From Myxococcota bacterium (GTDB lineage Bacteria > Myxococcota > UBA4151), in NCBI GenBank assembly GCA_028823075.1, contig JAPKCE010000166.1:1-5357 (forward strand): DNA of 5,357 nucleotides, written 5' to 3'. The position numbers were made by a program, and so were the translations under genes. A model generated the notes under the pieces. It was not told the origin of the DNA. It ran no database searches and was given only the letters and a program-made list of their open reading frames with translations. Numbering within the stretch: position 1 is the stretch's first letter; the number at the start of each line of letters is the position of its first letter. This document shows positions 1 through 5,357 of the stretch, piece after piece.

Positions 1-127
1 CGACGCCCAGCCATCCACGTGTCACCTTGGCTATTTTTTTGAAGCGATAAAAAGCGCTGTCGGGGTCCACCTGGGGGTCGCAACCGGTAAGCGCCAGAAT
101 GAGCAGCGCCCGAACCCATGAACTCAC
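1..127 (-). CDS. N-terminal fragment of a lipoprotein, possibly with a PDZ domain (cut by window edge)
   Basis: A GTG start at 127-125 shares GTGA with the TGA stop of the cpoB-like gene, and the frame stays open for 42 codons to the window edge. The translation begins MSSWVRALLILALTGC, a short charged/hydrophobic signal peptide ending in a clear lipobox (L13-T14-G15-C16). It should therefore be lipidated on Cys16. Residue +2 is Asp, which in E. coli holds lipoproteins in the inner membrane; whether that rule holds here is unknown. The mature part starts DPQVDPDSAFYRFKKIAK and continues VTRGWLGV. The end resembles the 'G-x-V-x-RGWLGV' entry into the first PDZ domain of HtrA/Deg proteins, but here no protease domain precedes it. 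An envelope lipoprotein with a PDZ-like domain is a guess from eight residues. The gene itself is well supported by the lipobox and the coupled start, although no strong Shine-Dalgarno is visible. Confidence 0.68.
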   Translation of the reverse strand, partial: MSSWVRALLILALTGCDPQVDPDSAFYRFKKIAKVTRGWLGV

Positions 128-1026
128 CGCAGACGCTTCAGCCGCTGCCCGCTCTTTTTGGCGAAATGACCGCTCCCCTTGGATTTGGCCATTTTGTAAA
201 AAGCTCTGGCTCCAGCTTTGTCGCCCAAGGCCTCGAAGCTTTCACCCATACGATACACCGCTTTGGTCCACATATCGGCTTTTCGAGCGCCCATTTTGTA
301 CACTTTTTGAAAAGCGTGAATCGCCTTTTTATACTTCTTTTGTCCCTGTAACGCCTCACCGATCACCACATAGGCGTCATCGGCAGCCGAGCGTTTGGCC
401 GGCTGATTGCCGTAGATTTTCACCCATTTCTGCATCAGCTCATGCGCCCGACCGTAGCGACGTTCGCGCAGCGCATCTTTAGCACCGCGAAACAGACTGC
501 GGGAGCTATCGTCCGTCTTCGGCTCGGCATTCTCGGCCTTCTTTGGCGGCCCGGCCTTAACAGGTTTTTTGATCACCTTAACCGGCTTGACAGGCTTGAC
601 CGCAGGAACCGGCCGCTCCGCTAGAGACTTCTCCAGGGCTTTGATTCGCTCGTCCAAAAGCCCGGTCTCTTTGCGCATCTGTCCGAGTTCGGGGTTCGGC
701 GCTTGCCCAAGCCCATGCTCCAAAGTCTCTAGGCGCCCTTGTAAACTGCCGACGGCGCGCCGCATCGCTACGAGGTCTTCACCAAAATTTGCATCGGCTC
801 GGCGAGCGATCTTGTCGACCTTCGCCATGGTCTCGGCGATGCGCTCGGCGTCGGCCTGAGCTTGGGCCACGCGCTGTCTGAACTGGGCATCATCGGCCTC
901 GGCACGGTCCTCGATGGCCACCAGACGGTCGCGTAACAAGCGCAAGTCGCCTTGCATCGCCTTGCCTTGGCTTATCGGAACAAAACAGCCCGTTAGCACC
1001 AGAAGACTTAGGGTGAAGCACTTCAT
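124..1026 (-). CDS. cpoB: CpoB/YbgF-like Tol-Pal-associated lipoprotein: coiled coil plus TPR
   Basis: A 300-residue envelope protein. Residues 1-14 (MKCFTLSLLVLTGC) form a lipoprotein signal with lipobox LTGC, so Cys14 should be acylated; E. coli CpoB is instead soluble and periplasmic. Residues about 24-136 are charged and heptad-like (for example RLETLEHGL and LLDERIKALEKSLAE), consistent with the N-terminal coiled coil that trimerises YbgF. Residues about 139-163 are a Pro/Lys/Val linker (VKPVKPVKVIKKPVK). Residues about 176-300 form three TPR-like helical pairs (ALRERRYGRAHELMQKW; ALQGQKKYKKAIHAFQKVY; SFEALGDKAGARAFYKMAK), matching the YbgF C-terminal domain. In E. coli this family coordinates PBP1B with Tol-Pal during constriction. 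The start overlaps the pal stop as ATGA, and the gene directly follows pal as in classical tol-pal clusters. The TPR half is unusually Lys/Arg-rich. The family call is strong; the exact role here is inferred. Confidence 0.85.
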   Translation of the reverse strand: MKCFTLSLLVLTGCFVPISQGKAMQGDLRLLRDRLVAIEDRAEADDAQFRQRVAQAQADAERIAETMAKVDKIARRADANFGEDLVAMRRAVGSLQGRLETLEHGLGQAPNPELGQMRKETGLLDERIKALEKSLAERPVPAVKPVKPVKVIKKPVKAGPPKKAENAEPKTDDSSRSLFRGAKDALRERRYGRAHELMQKWVKIYGNQPAKRSAADDAYVVIGEALQGQKKYKKAIHAFQKVYKMGARKADMWTKAVYRMGESFEALGDKAGARAFYKMAKSKGSGHFAKKSGQRLKRLR

Positions 1027-1802
1027 TTACGCTGAAACTCAGCGCGACGGTTTTGAGACCAAGAAGCCTCATCGCTCCCCTCAACGGCCGGGCGCTCCTC
1101 GCCGAAACTGATGACCGACAACCCTTTTTCATCGACGCCCAAATTGACCAAGTAGCGTTTGATGGCGCGCGCTCGGCGTTCACCCAGGTGCAGGTTGTAC
1201 TCTTGAGTGCCGCGCTCGTCGGCATGCCCGACGATGCTTAACGCCGCCTTGTCCATGGTGGTCAAGCAGCGCGCAATGCGATCTAGGCGCTGTTTGGCGC
1301 CACTGCCGAGTTCTTCAAGATTGAACTCGAAGGGTAAGGATGCCCAGAGCTTGCCTTCGGAATCGGCACAAGGCCCCTCACCCGGCGATTTCGAATCAAG
1401 CGAAACACAGCGTTGCTCCTGACAGGCTTGGTCCGCAGCACAATCCTTGTCGGCAGCACAATCTGGTGCTGCACAGGCGCCTGCCTTACAGATCTGACCC
1501 GCGTCACATTCTTGGTCGATAGAACAGCTCTTAGCCGGCACCACACAAGAACCCTTGCTGCAAACCGAGGCGCCCTCGCAATCGTCGTTGCTGGCACATT
1601 CGGGTTTGGCTTCGCATTTATTTTCCTGGCAGCTTTCGCCGTCTTTGCAGTCCTTATCCTCGATGCATTGCTGACAGGTGCCAAAGACACAGCGCTGGGC
1701 CTGCTCTTTACAATGATCGTCAGTCTTACAATTTGGGTAAGCAGGTGGCTTGGGACAGGCGCTCAAACCGAGTCCCAAAATGATCGCGAGCAGATAACGC
1801 AT
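1023..1802 (-). CDS. pal: Pal-like peptidoglycan-binding lipoprotein with five cysteine-rich repeats
   Basis: A 259-residue outer-membrane lipoprotein. The signal MRYLLAIILGLGLSAC ends in lipobox LSAC, so Cys16 is the lipidation site. The C-terminal OmpA-like domain (about 157-257) contains the Pal signature: GHADERGTQEYNLHLGERRA (192-211), then GV near 222 and SFGEERP near 232-238. D195 and R210 correspond to the residues that grip meso-diaminopimelate in Pal/OmpA proteins. Between anchor and OmpA domain, residues 25-132 hold five repeats of C-x5-C-x5/6-C-x4-C (first cysteines at 25, 46, 69, 93, 115), 20 cysteines in all. E. coli Pal has only a short linker there. C145 and C179 could form a further disulfide in the OmpA region. 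Known Pal proteins tether the outer membrane to peptidoglycan and are pulled to division sites by TolQRAB. The gene sits in the usual pal-cpoB order and has a good Shine-Dalgarno inside the preceding gene. Confidence 0.9.
   Translation of the reverse strand: MRYLLAIILGLGLSACPKPPAYPNCKTDDHCKEQAQRCVFGTCQQCIEDKDCKDGESCQENKCEAKPECASNDDCEGASVCSKGSCVVPAKSCSIDQECDAGQICKAGACAAPDCAADKDCAADQACQEQRCVSLDSKSPGEGPCADSEGKLWASLPFEFNLEELGSGAKQRLDRIARCLTTMDKAALSIVGHADERGTQEYNLHLGERRARAIKRYLVNLGVDEKGLSVISFGEERPAVEGSDEASWSQNRRAEFQRK
1435..1463 (-). repeat. 11-bp direct repeat inside the cysteine-rich region of pal
   Basis: On the coding strand GATTGTGCTGC occurs twice, 18 nt apart (copies at 1453-1463 and 1435-1445). 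It encodes the start of D-CAADKD and D-CAADQA in the fifth cysteine repeat. The six-codon period equals the C-x5-C spacing, so a local slippage duplication is plausible. Confidence 0.6.
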
Positions 1803-2425
1803 TATGAACTCCTAGGTGTTGGCTGCCAGGCCGGCACTTCAAATTGTGACTCAGAGACCCAGCGAACCTTGTTCTCCCATGCACCACGACGTCCTTCAGG
1901 CCAACCTTCTTCACCGATAAAGCCCAAATGAAGACATCCCATAACCAAGGCCTTACCGCGACAGCCGAAAAATTCGGAGACCATTGGGTGCATCACCGGC
2001 GTCCCCGTGCTCCAAAAGATGCTCAGTCCATGAGCGGTCGCTTGCAGTGCCATATTCTGGACAGCGCAGGCCACGGCCCATTCCTCTTCGCTTTGTTTAA
2101 CCTTGGGCAGATCGCTCGGCTGACAGATGACGGCAATGAGAACAGGGGACCGCATCGGCTTGGCGGTTATTTTTTTTCGGGTGTATTCGTCGGCATCGGG
2201 CGTGGACTCAAGCAGTGCCTTTTCAAAAACTTCGCCCAATCGTCGGCGCGCCTCACCTTGCATGACGACAAAGCGCCAAGGTTCGGTCAGCCGATGGCTC
2301 GGCGCCCAATTAGCTGCCTCTAAAATAGAGTTGATCATCGTCCGGGGCACTGGCGCCTGGCTCATGGTGCTGGGCCGTAGACTACGGCGTTTGGCGATGA
2401 GTTCGGCGCATGCTTTCGGATCCAT
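1802..2425 (-). CDS. Nitroreductase-family FMN oxidoreductase (YdjA-like)
   Basis: A 207-residue protein, typical length for small nitroreductases. Near the N-terminus RRSLR (13-17) is the usual FMN-phosphate-contacting motif. APSHRLTEPWRFVV (41-54) matches the conserved 'APS/DH...PWRF' flavin segment seen in YdjA-type members. NMALQATAHGLSIFWSTG (124-141) is the family's core helix followed by the glycine-containing turn. No signal peptide or membrane segment is seen, so it is probably a cytoplasmic FMN homodimer using NAD(P)H; the substrate cannot be read from sequence. Its ATG shares TGATG with the PBP stop and its TAA shares TAATG with the pal start, so it is embedded in the envelope operon. 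No direct role in peptidoglycan metabolism is known for this family. It may be a passenger or a redox housekeeping enzyme. Confidence 0.9.
   Translation of the reverse strand: MDPKACAELIAKRRSLRPSTMSQAPVPRTMINSILEAANWAPSHRLTEPWRFVVMQGEARRRLGEVFEKALLESTPDADEYTRKKITAKPMRSPVLIAVICQPSDLPKVKQSEEEWAVACAVQNMALQATAHGLSIFWSTGTPVMHPMVSEFFGCRGKALVMGCLHLGFIGEEGWPEGRRGAWENKVRWVSESQFEVPAWQPTPRSS
1809..1813 (-). promoter_or_regulatory. Ribosome-binding site of pal
   Basis: AGGAG sits 6 nt before the pal ATG at 1802, inside the end of the nitroreductase gene. It is the best Shine-Dalgarno match in the operon and fixes the pal start next to the TAATG overlap. Confidence 0.75.
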
Positions 2426-3414
2426 CAGTATTCCTCTTCAAAACCCATGCCGCTGGAGGCGCTGTCTAGAGGGGCGACTTGGCGCGGTACCGTGCCACTC
2501 AAAAAGCTTTCGCGGCGCCCGTTGGGCGAGCCCTCTGCGGCCAACATGCCGGTTTTGGGGTCGATGGTCGCAAAGGTGATGCCCGGAGGCATCGAGAATT
2601 TAGTTTTCGGCGAATCGCCCAAAGCTGCCTTCATGAAATCCAACCATAAGGGAGCCGCTATACTGCCGCCTGTCATTGCTCGTCCCATGGGGTCGTTGTT
2701 GTCAAAACCGATGTACACCGCGCAAACCAGATCCGGTGTAAAGCCGATGAACCAAGCGCTGCGCTGTTCGTTGGTGGTGCCCGTTTTACCGGCGACCTCA
2801 CGGCCCAAGACGCGCACGCTCGAGGCCGTTCCTTGTTCGACGACCGAGCGCATCAAACTGGTGGTTAGATAGGCCACCGCAGGGCTCAGAACCTGGCGTA
2901 GGCGGGTGTTGCTGGTGAACAGGCTTTCGCCATGGCGATCCAGGACGCGAGCCATGAAAACAGGCGGGGCATAGCGCCCTCCAGCGGCGAGCGTCGCATA
3001 GGCGTTGGTCAGTTCAAGCGGTAACACCTCGCCCGAGCCGAGCGACAGTGTCAGATCGTTCGGCAAGCGACTCTCGACGCCAAGCGCCTGCGCCAAACTG
3101 CGAATATTGGCCGCACCCACCGATTCTGCGATCTGAATCGAGCAGATATTTTTTGAATGGGTCAGGCAATGGCGAACCGAGATGTCACCCTCGAAATCTC
3201 CGGCATAATTTTTGGGTTTCCAGGTGTTGCCGCTGTCGGCGTTGCGATACACTTTTGGCGCATCGGAGATCAGGGTTGCCGGTGTAAAGCGGCGGCTGCG
3301 TAACCCGGCGGCATAGACGATCGGTTTGAACGCAGAGCCCGGCTGGATTAAAGGGGCTCTCGCGAAAGTCGTAACCCCCGACCATGGCGACCACGGCGCG
3401 AGTGCGCGGATCAA
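2425..3414 (-). CDS. PBP1A 3' fragment: transpeptidase domain (no credible start of its own)
   Basis: An open frame of 329 codons whose first possible start at 3414 is a TTG. Its first 23 codons are an out-of-frame reading of upstream PBP1A sequence, so an independent start is unlikely. From codon 24 it carries the whole remaining transpeptidase: SxxK as S27-A-F-K30 with the catalytic serine at 3336-3334, SxN as S87-K-N89, and KTG as K210-T-G-T213 followed by AWFIGFTPDLVCAVYIGFD. This domain cross-links peptide stems and is the beta-lactam target. There are no internal stops and no missing motifs over 306 codons, so the coding region has not visibly decayed. The stop overlaps the nitroreductase start (TGATG). 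It should be read together with the 5' fragment as one gene. Confidence 0.75.
   Translation of the reverse strand: MIRALAPWSPWSGVTTFARAPLIQPGSAFKPIVYAAGLRSRRFTPATLISDAPKVYRNADSGNTWKPKNYAGDFEGDISVRHCLTHSKNICSIQIAESVGAANIRSLAQALGVESRLPNDLTLSLGSGEVLPLELTNAYATLAAGGRYAPPVFMARVLDRHGESLFTSNTRLRQVLSPAVAYLTTSLMRSVVEQGTASSVRVLGREVAGKTGTTNEQRSAWFIGFTPDLVCAVYIGFDNNDPMGRAMTGGSIAAPLWLDFMKAALGDSPKTKFSMPPGITFATIDPKTGMLAAEGSPNGRRESFLSGTVPRQVAPLDSASSGMGFEEEY
2432..2436 (-). promoter_or_regulatory. Ribosome-binding site of the nitroreductase gene
   Basis: GAGGA sits 6 nt before the ATG at 2425, inside the last codons of the PBP transpeptidase frame (the EEEY end). It supports this start together with the TGATG stop/start overlap. 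Confidence 0.7.
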
Positions 3415-4855
3415 CAGCGACCAAAGCCCCTTGAATCCGCGGCTTTTGCGCCAGGCGAAGTTTTAGTTTTTTATCCTCGATACCGAGTAGGTCAAGCAGC
3501 ACCGTGTCGCCGACTTTAAGTTTGCTGTAGGGACGCTGACCCTTGCCCCAAACTTTCGGCATATTCCCCGGTAAAGGCTTTTGCCAGGCACGCTCGCTCA
3601 GATCGACTTCTCCGCTAAAGCCACCGCCAAAGTCGATATGGCCGATCTTACCATTTTTTCGTTTTCCAGCTTTCAAGTCGAGCTTGCTGATGCGCCCGCC
3701 AACCTGCTGCCCTGGGCCTGGCTGAATCGCAGTAACCGCAAGGTTGAAGCCGGCTTCACTGGCGAGATGCTCGGCGCGAAGCGATGCCAAATCCCACATA
3801 AAACCGGACTTAAGCGGGCGCGCCGCTAAACGGCTCTCGAGGGTTTTTAGATCGAGGGCCGTCTCGCAACGAAACAGGGCGCCGCGATAGCCTTGCGCCC
3901 TATCTACGCGTTCAAGGCCGCGCTTCAGGGCAACGCGAGCGGCCGCTTGCAGGCGAAGGTCGACTGCGCTGCGCACATCGAGACCGCCGCGATACAAAGT
4001 GTTACGGCCATATTCCTCCTCGAGCATGCGTCGAACATGCTCGGCGTAATACGGGGCAACATCGAGATAGGGGTTGCTACCTTCGACAAGAGTCAGGCCT
4101 TTCGCCTTCGCATCGCTCACAGCAGCAGCGCTTGCGAAGCCCTTGTTGGCCATCATATCAAGCACCCATTCGCGCCGTTTTTTTGCGTCCTTAGGATGCC
4201 GTAACGGGTTGTAGTTGTTCGGGCTTTTAGGCAAAGATGCCAACATAGCAGCCTCGGCTAAATTGGCGCTTTCGACATCATGACCAAAGTAATGCCGGGA
4301 AGCTTCTTGCACCCCATAACTACCGGCGCCGAAGTAGATATGGTTGAGGTAGAGGTAGAGAATTTCCTGTTTGGTAAAGCGTTCTTCAATGCGCCAAGTC
4401 AGAAGAATCTCTTTAATTTTCCGCACATAGGTCTTCTCTTTGGTGAGCAGAAAGGCGCGTGCCGTTTGCTGGGTGATGGTTGACGCACCCTGCATTTTCC
4501 GCCCCGAAAAGACGTTTTTGAAGACGGCGCGTAGAATGCCTAAATAATCGACACCCCCGTGTTTGAAAAACCCGTCATCCTCAGCGGCCAAAAAGGCATC
4601 GATCACCACTTTCGGCACCCGATCAAGAGGGACCAGAGTTCGCCGTTCATCGAAAAATGAGGCGAGCAGACGTTTGCCGTCTCGATCCCAAACCTTGGTG
4701 ATTAGAGGTGGCTTATAATCGCCAAGGGAGTCGATTCTCGGCAGGTCTTTACTAAAATACCAATAGCCCCAACCGGCGACACCCGCGCCAACAGCTGCAG
4801 CGACTGCCGCAACAACCATGACGATAACTAAAATGCTGCCGCGACTTTGCTTCAC
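3185..4855 (-). CDS. mrcA: PBP1A 5' fragment: membrane anchor, glycosyltransferase and OB-like domain
   Basis: A 556-residue reading frame with a GTG start. An in-frame TAG lies shortly upstream, and no other start leaves the membrane anchor whole. Residues 7-29 form one transmembrane helix (N-terminus cytoplasmic). Residues about 55-230 are the GT51 glycosyltransferase: catalytic Glu92 in AAEDDGFFKHGG, GASTITQQ (123-130), RKIKE with likely second acidic residue Glu149, KQEILYLYLN (162-171), GVQEAS with YFG (181-191), and LAEAAMLASLPKSPNNYNP. This domain polymerises lipid II into glycan strands. YRGALF near 323 opens the OB-like insert typical of PBP1A rather than PBP1B, and VAVDPRTRAVVAMVGGYDF (479-497) begins the transpeptidase fold. 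From residue 504 to the stop, 53 residues are frame-shifted and unlike any PBP. If made, this product could be a glycosyltransferase-only enzyme. Confidence 0.85.
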   Translation of the reverse strand: MKQSRGSILVIVMVVAAVAAAVGAGVAGWGYWYFSKDLPRIDSLGDYKPPLITKVWDRDGKRLLASFFDERRTLVPLDRVPKVVIDAFLAAEDDGFFKHGGVDYLGILRAVFKNVFSGRKMQGASTITQQTARAFLLTKEKTYVRKIKEILLTWRIEERFTKQEILYLYLNHIYFGAGSYGVQEASRHYFGHDVESANLAEAAMLASLPKSPNNYNPLRHPKDAKKRREWVLDMMANKGFASAAAVSDAKAKGLTLVEGSNPYLDVAPYYAEHVRRMLEEEYGRNTLYRGGLDVRSAVDLRLQAAARVALKRGLERVDRAQGYRGALFRCETALDLKTLESRLAARPLKSGFMWDLASLRAEHLASEAGFNLAVTAIQPGPGQQVGGRISKLDLKAGKRKNGKIGHIDFGGGFSGEVDLSERAWQKPLPGNMPKVWGKGQRPYSKLKVGDTVLLDLLGIEDKKLKLRLAQKPRIQGALVAVDPRTRAVVAMVGGYDFRESPFNPAGLCVQTDRLCRRVTQPPLYTGNPDLRCAKSVSQRRQRQHLETQKLCRRFRG

Positions 4856-4915
4856 GAAAAAACCATCACCTATCTACCCTTCGCGTCTCGTCACGCTTGA
4901 GCCCTAGCTTTATTC
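4856..4915 (-). other. 60-bp intergenic gap upstream of PBP1A
   Basis: This is the only non-coding gap in the window. It separates the MATE stop from the PBP1A GTG start. I see no convincing -35/-10 pair and no strong hairpin with a T-run. The best inverted match is only 4 bp (GCGT...ACGC), so neither a promoter nor a terminator is called. A promoter for the envelope operon could lie here or upstream in the MATE gene. Confidence 0.5.
4866..4871 (-). promoter_or_regulatory. Probable ribosome-binding site of PBP1A
   Basis: AGGTGA lies 10 nt upstream of the GTG start at 4855. The spacing is a little long and the match partial. It supports the GTG because no other in-frame start exists before the upstream TAG. 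Confidence 0.45.
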
Positions 4916-5357
4916 CTAGATGCGAATCTTATGCCAGCGACCCGATAAGAACATGGCACCCATGGCGACGAACAAGAAGCTCACAAAGATCATCGCAGCC
5001 ATCCACACACCGGGCAGACCATATCCTAGTGTAATACCCAACCAGCGCGCACCCGGTACCAACCAACAGATGCCCAGGACGGTAACGCCCGCCACATAGC
5101 GAGGCATGCCGGCGCTGTAGAGAGCTTGAGTCAAAATGAGGCAACCAGCGACGACGAAAGCGCCAAACCCAACGATGCGCAAGGGTACGGCAGCCGCTGC
5201 GTGTAAAGCTGTGTCTTGCGGGTTGAAAACGGCCGCTACGCTCTCGGGCACAACCACCAAAACCAAGCCGAGCAAGGCCATCAGACCACCGCCGACGAGG
5301 ACCGTCATCCAGCCATCTTTGGCAGCCTCTTCGGGATGCCCGGCGCCCATTTGTTGG
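4916..5357 (-). CDS. MATE-family efflux transporter, C-terminal part (5' end outside window)
   Basis: The frame is open at the window edge and reads Q-Q-MGAGHPEEAAKDGW, then four hydrophobic segments, ending FLSGRWHKIRI and TAG. The opening matches the '(G)Q-x-x-GAG-x-PE-x-A' loop of MATE (NorM/DinF-type) proteins, which follows a transmembrane helix in the second half of the protein. About 147 residues are present, whereas the family is about 450. MATE proteins export drugs and cations in exchange for Na+ or H+ across the inner membrane. The ATG at 5350 lies inside the conserved loop and is not the real start. It ends 60 bp before the PBP1A start on the same strand, so it may share a transcript with it or simply be a neighbour. 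The substrate cannot be told from this part. Confidence 0.78.
   Translation of the reverse strand, partial: QQMGAGHPEEAAKDGWMTVLVGGGLMALLGLVLVVVPESVAAVFNPQDTALHAAAAVPLRIVGFGAFVVAGCLILTQALYSAGMPRYVAGVTVLGICWLVPGARWLGITLGYGLPGVWMAAMIFVSFLFVAMGAMFLSGRWHKIRI

Larger units (their letters stand above)
2425..4855 (-). pseudogene. mrcA: Class A penicillin-binding protein PBP1A, disrupted by a frameshift (probable 20-nt deletion)
   Basis: Together the two frames encode a full bifunctional peptidoglycan synthase: membrane anchor, glycosyltransferase (GT51), OB-like insert and transpeptidase. The first frame reads to GGYDFRESPFN (Asn503, codon 3349-3347). The second frame carries QPGSAFKP from 3345. 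In PBP1A proteins N is followed by R-A-x-Q-A-x-R and then Q-x-G-S-x-x-K-P. Here those seven residues are missing and a single C (3346) remains between the N and Q codons. One C plus 20 lost bases equals exactly seven codons, so a 20-nt deletion fits both the missing residues and the frame change. Restored length would be about 816 residues, normal for PBP1A. As written, the product ends at 3185 without the catalytic serine. All other motifs are intact, so the event is recent or an artefact. If the reads do not support it, this is an ordinary intact mrcA/ponA. Confidence 0.85.

Noticed and set aside
34..40. Seven-A run on the coding strand of the terminal lipoprotein as a slippery site
   Set aside because: A plain Lys-Lys codon run explains it, and the frame continues into sensible sequence without any shift.
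890..1225. A 111-codon minus-strand frame across the pal/cpoB junction
   Set aside because: It is an alternative-frame reading of two strongly supported genes, with no start signal or family resemblance.
1413..1931. A 172-codon open frame on the plus strand with hydrophobic stretches
   Set aside because: It lies antisense to the well-supported cysteine-rich part of pal and the end of the nitroreductase gene. Its hydrophobicity comes from reading Cys/Lys/Glu codons in reverse, and it has no recognisable family.
3347..3360. Programmed +1 frameshift at CCC-TTT in PBP1A
   Set aside because: CCC followed by T could allow a +1 slip, but the joined protein would still lack about seven conserved residues next to the catalytic serine. 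A deletion explains both features with one event.
2425..3414. A stand-alone transpeptidase protein starting at 3414
   Set aside because: The only candidate start is a TTG, its first 23 codons are an out-of-frame reading of conserved PBP1A sequence, no ribosome-binding site is evident, and no membrane anchor precedes the domain.
4856..4915. Possible terminator or promoter in the MATE-PBP1A gap
   Set aside because: Only a 4-bp stem with a 6-nt loop is visible and no T-run follows. No convincing promoter boxes are found.

Overview
The window is a compact, single-direction stretch of bacterial chromosome. Every supported gene lies on the minus strand. By eye it is moderately GC-rich. A class A penicillin-binding protein, a Pal lipoprotein with five cysteine-rich repeats, and a lipid-anchored CpoB/YbgF homologue indicate a diderm (Gram-negative) organism. 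Cysteine-rich repeats of this kind in envelope lipoproteins recall Myxococcota/Bradymonadota ('deltaproteobacterial') genomes. That placement is an inference from style, not from a marker gene.

Layout in the direction of transcription, from high to low coordinates: (1) 5357-4916, the C-terminal part of a MATE-type multidrug/cation antiporter, cut by the window edge. (2) A 60-bp gap (4915-4856) that carries the ribosome-binding region of the next gene. (3) 4855-2425, a PBP1A-type bifunctional peptidoglycan synthase (mrcA/ponA), split into two reading frames. (4) 2425-1802, a YdjA-like nitroreductase. (5) 1802-1023, a Pal-like OmpA-family lipoprotein. (6) 1026-124, a CpoB/YbgF-like coiled-coil plus TPR lipoprotein. 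(7) 127-1, the start of a further lipoprotein with a GTG start, cut by the other window edge. From the PBP onward the stop and start codons overlap at every junction (TGATG, TAATG, ATGA, GTGA), the usual mark of one translationally coupled operon.

The biological theme is cell-envelope construction. The PBP polymerises and cross-links peptidoglycan. Pal ties the outer membrane to peptidoglycan. In E. coli, CpoB connects the Tol-Pal machine to PBP1B. Finding a class A PBP, Pal and CpoB in one apparent operon is genomic support for that coupling in a distant lineage. TolQRAB are not in the window.

The most notable anomaly is the PBP1A break. Upstream of the catalytic serine, the conserved N-R-A-x-Q-A-x-R-Q-P-G-S stretch goes straight from N to Q, with one leftover C base between them. 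A clean 20-nt deletion would account for both the lost seven codons and the frame change. The glycosyltransferase half and all transpeptidase motifs are otherwise intact. The break is therefore either a very recent mutation or a sequence/assembly artefact. I found no transposon, CRISPR array or RNA gene, and no non-coding stretch longer than 60 bp.
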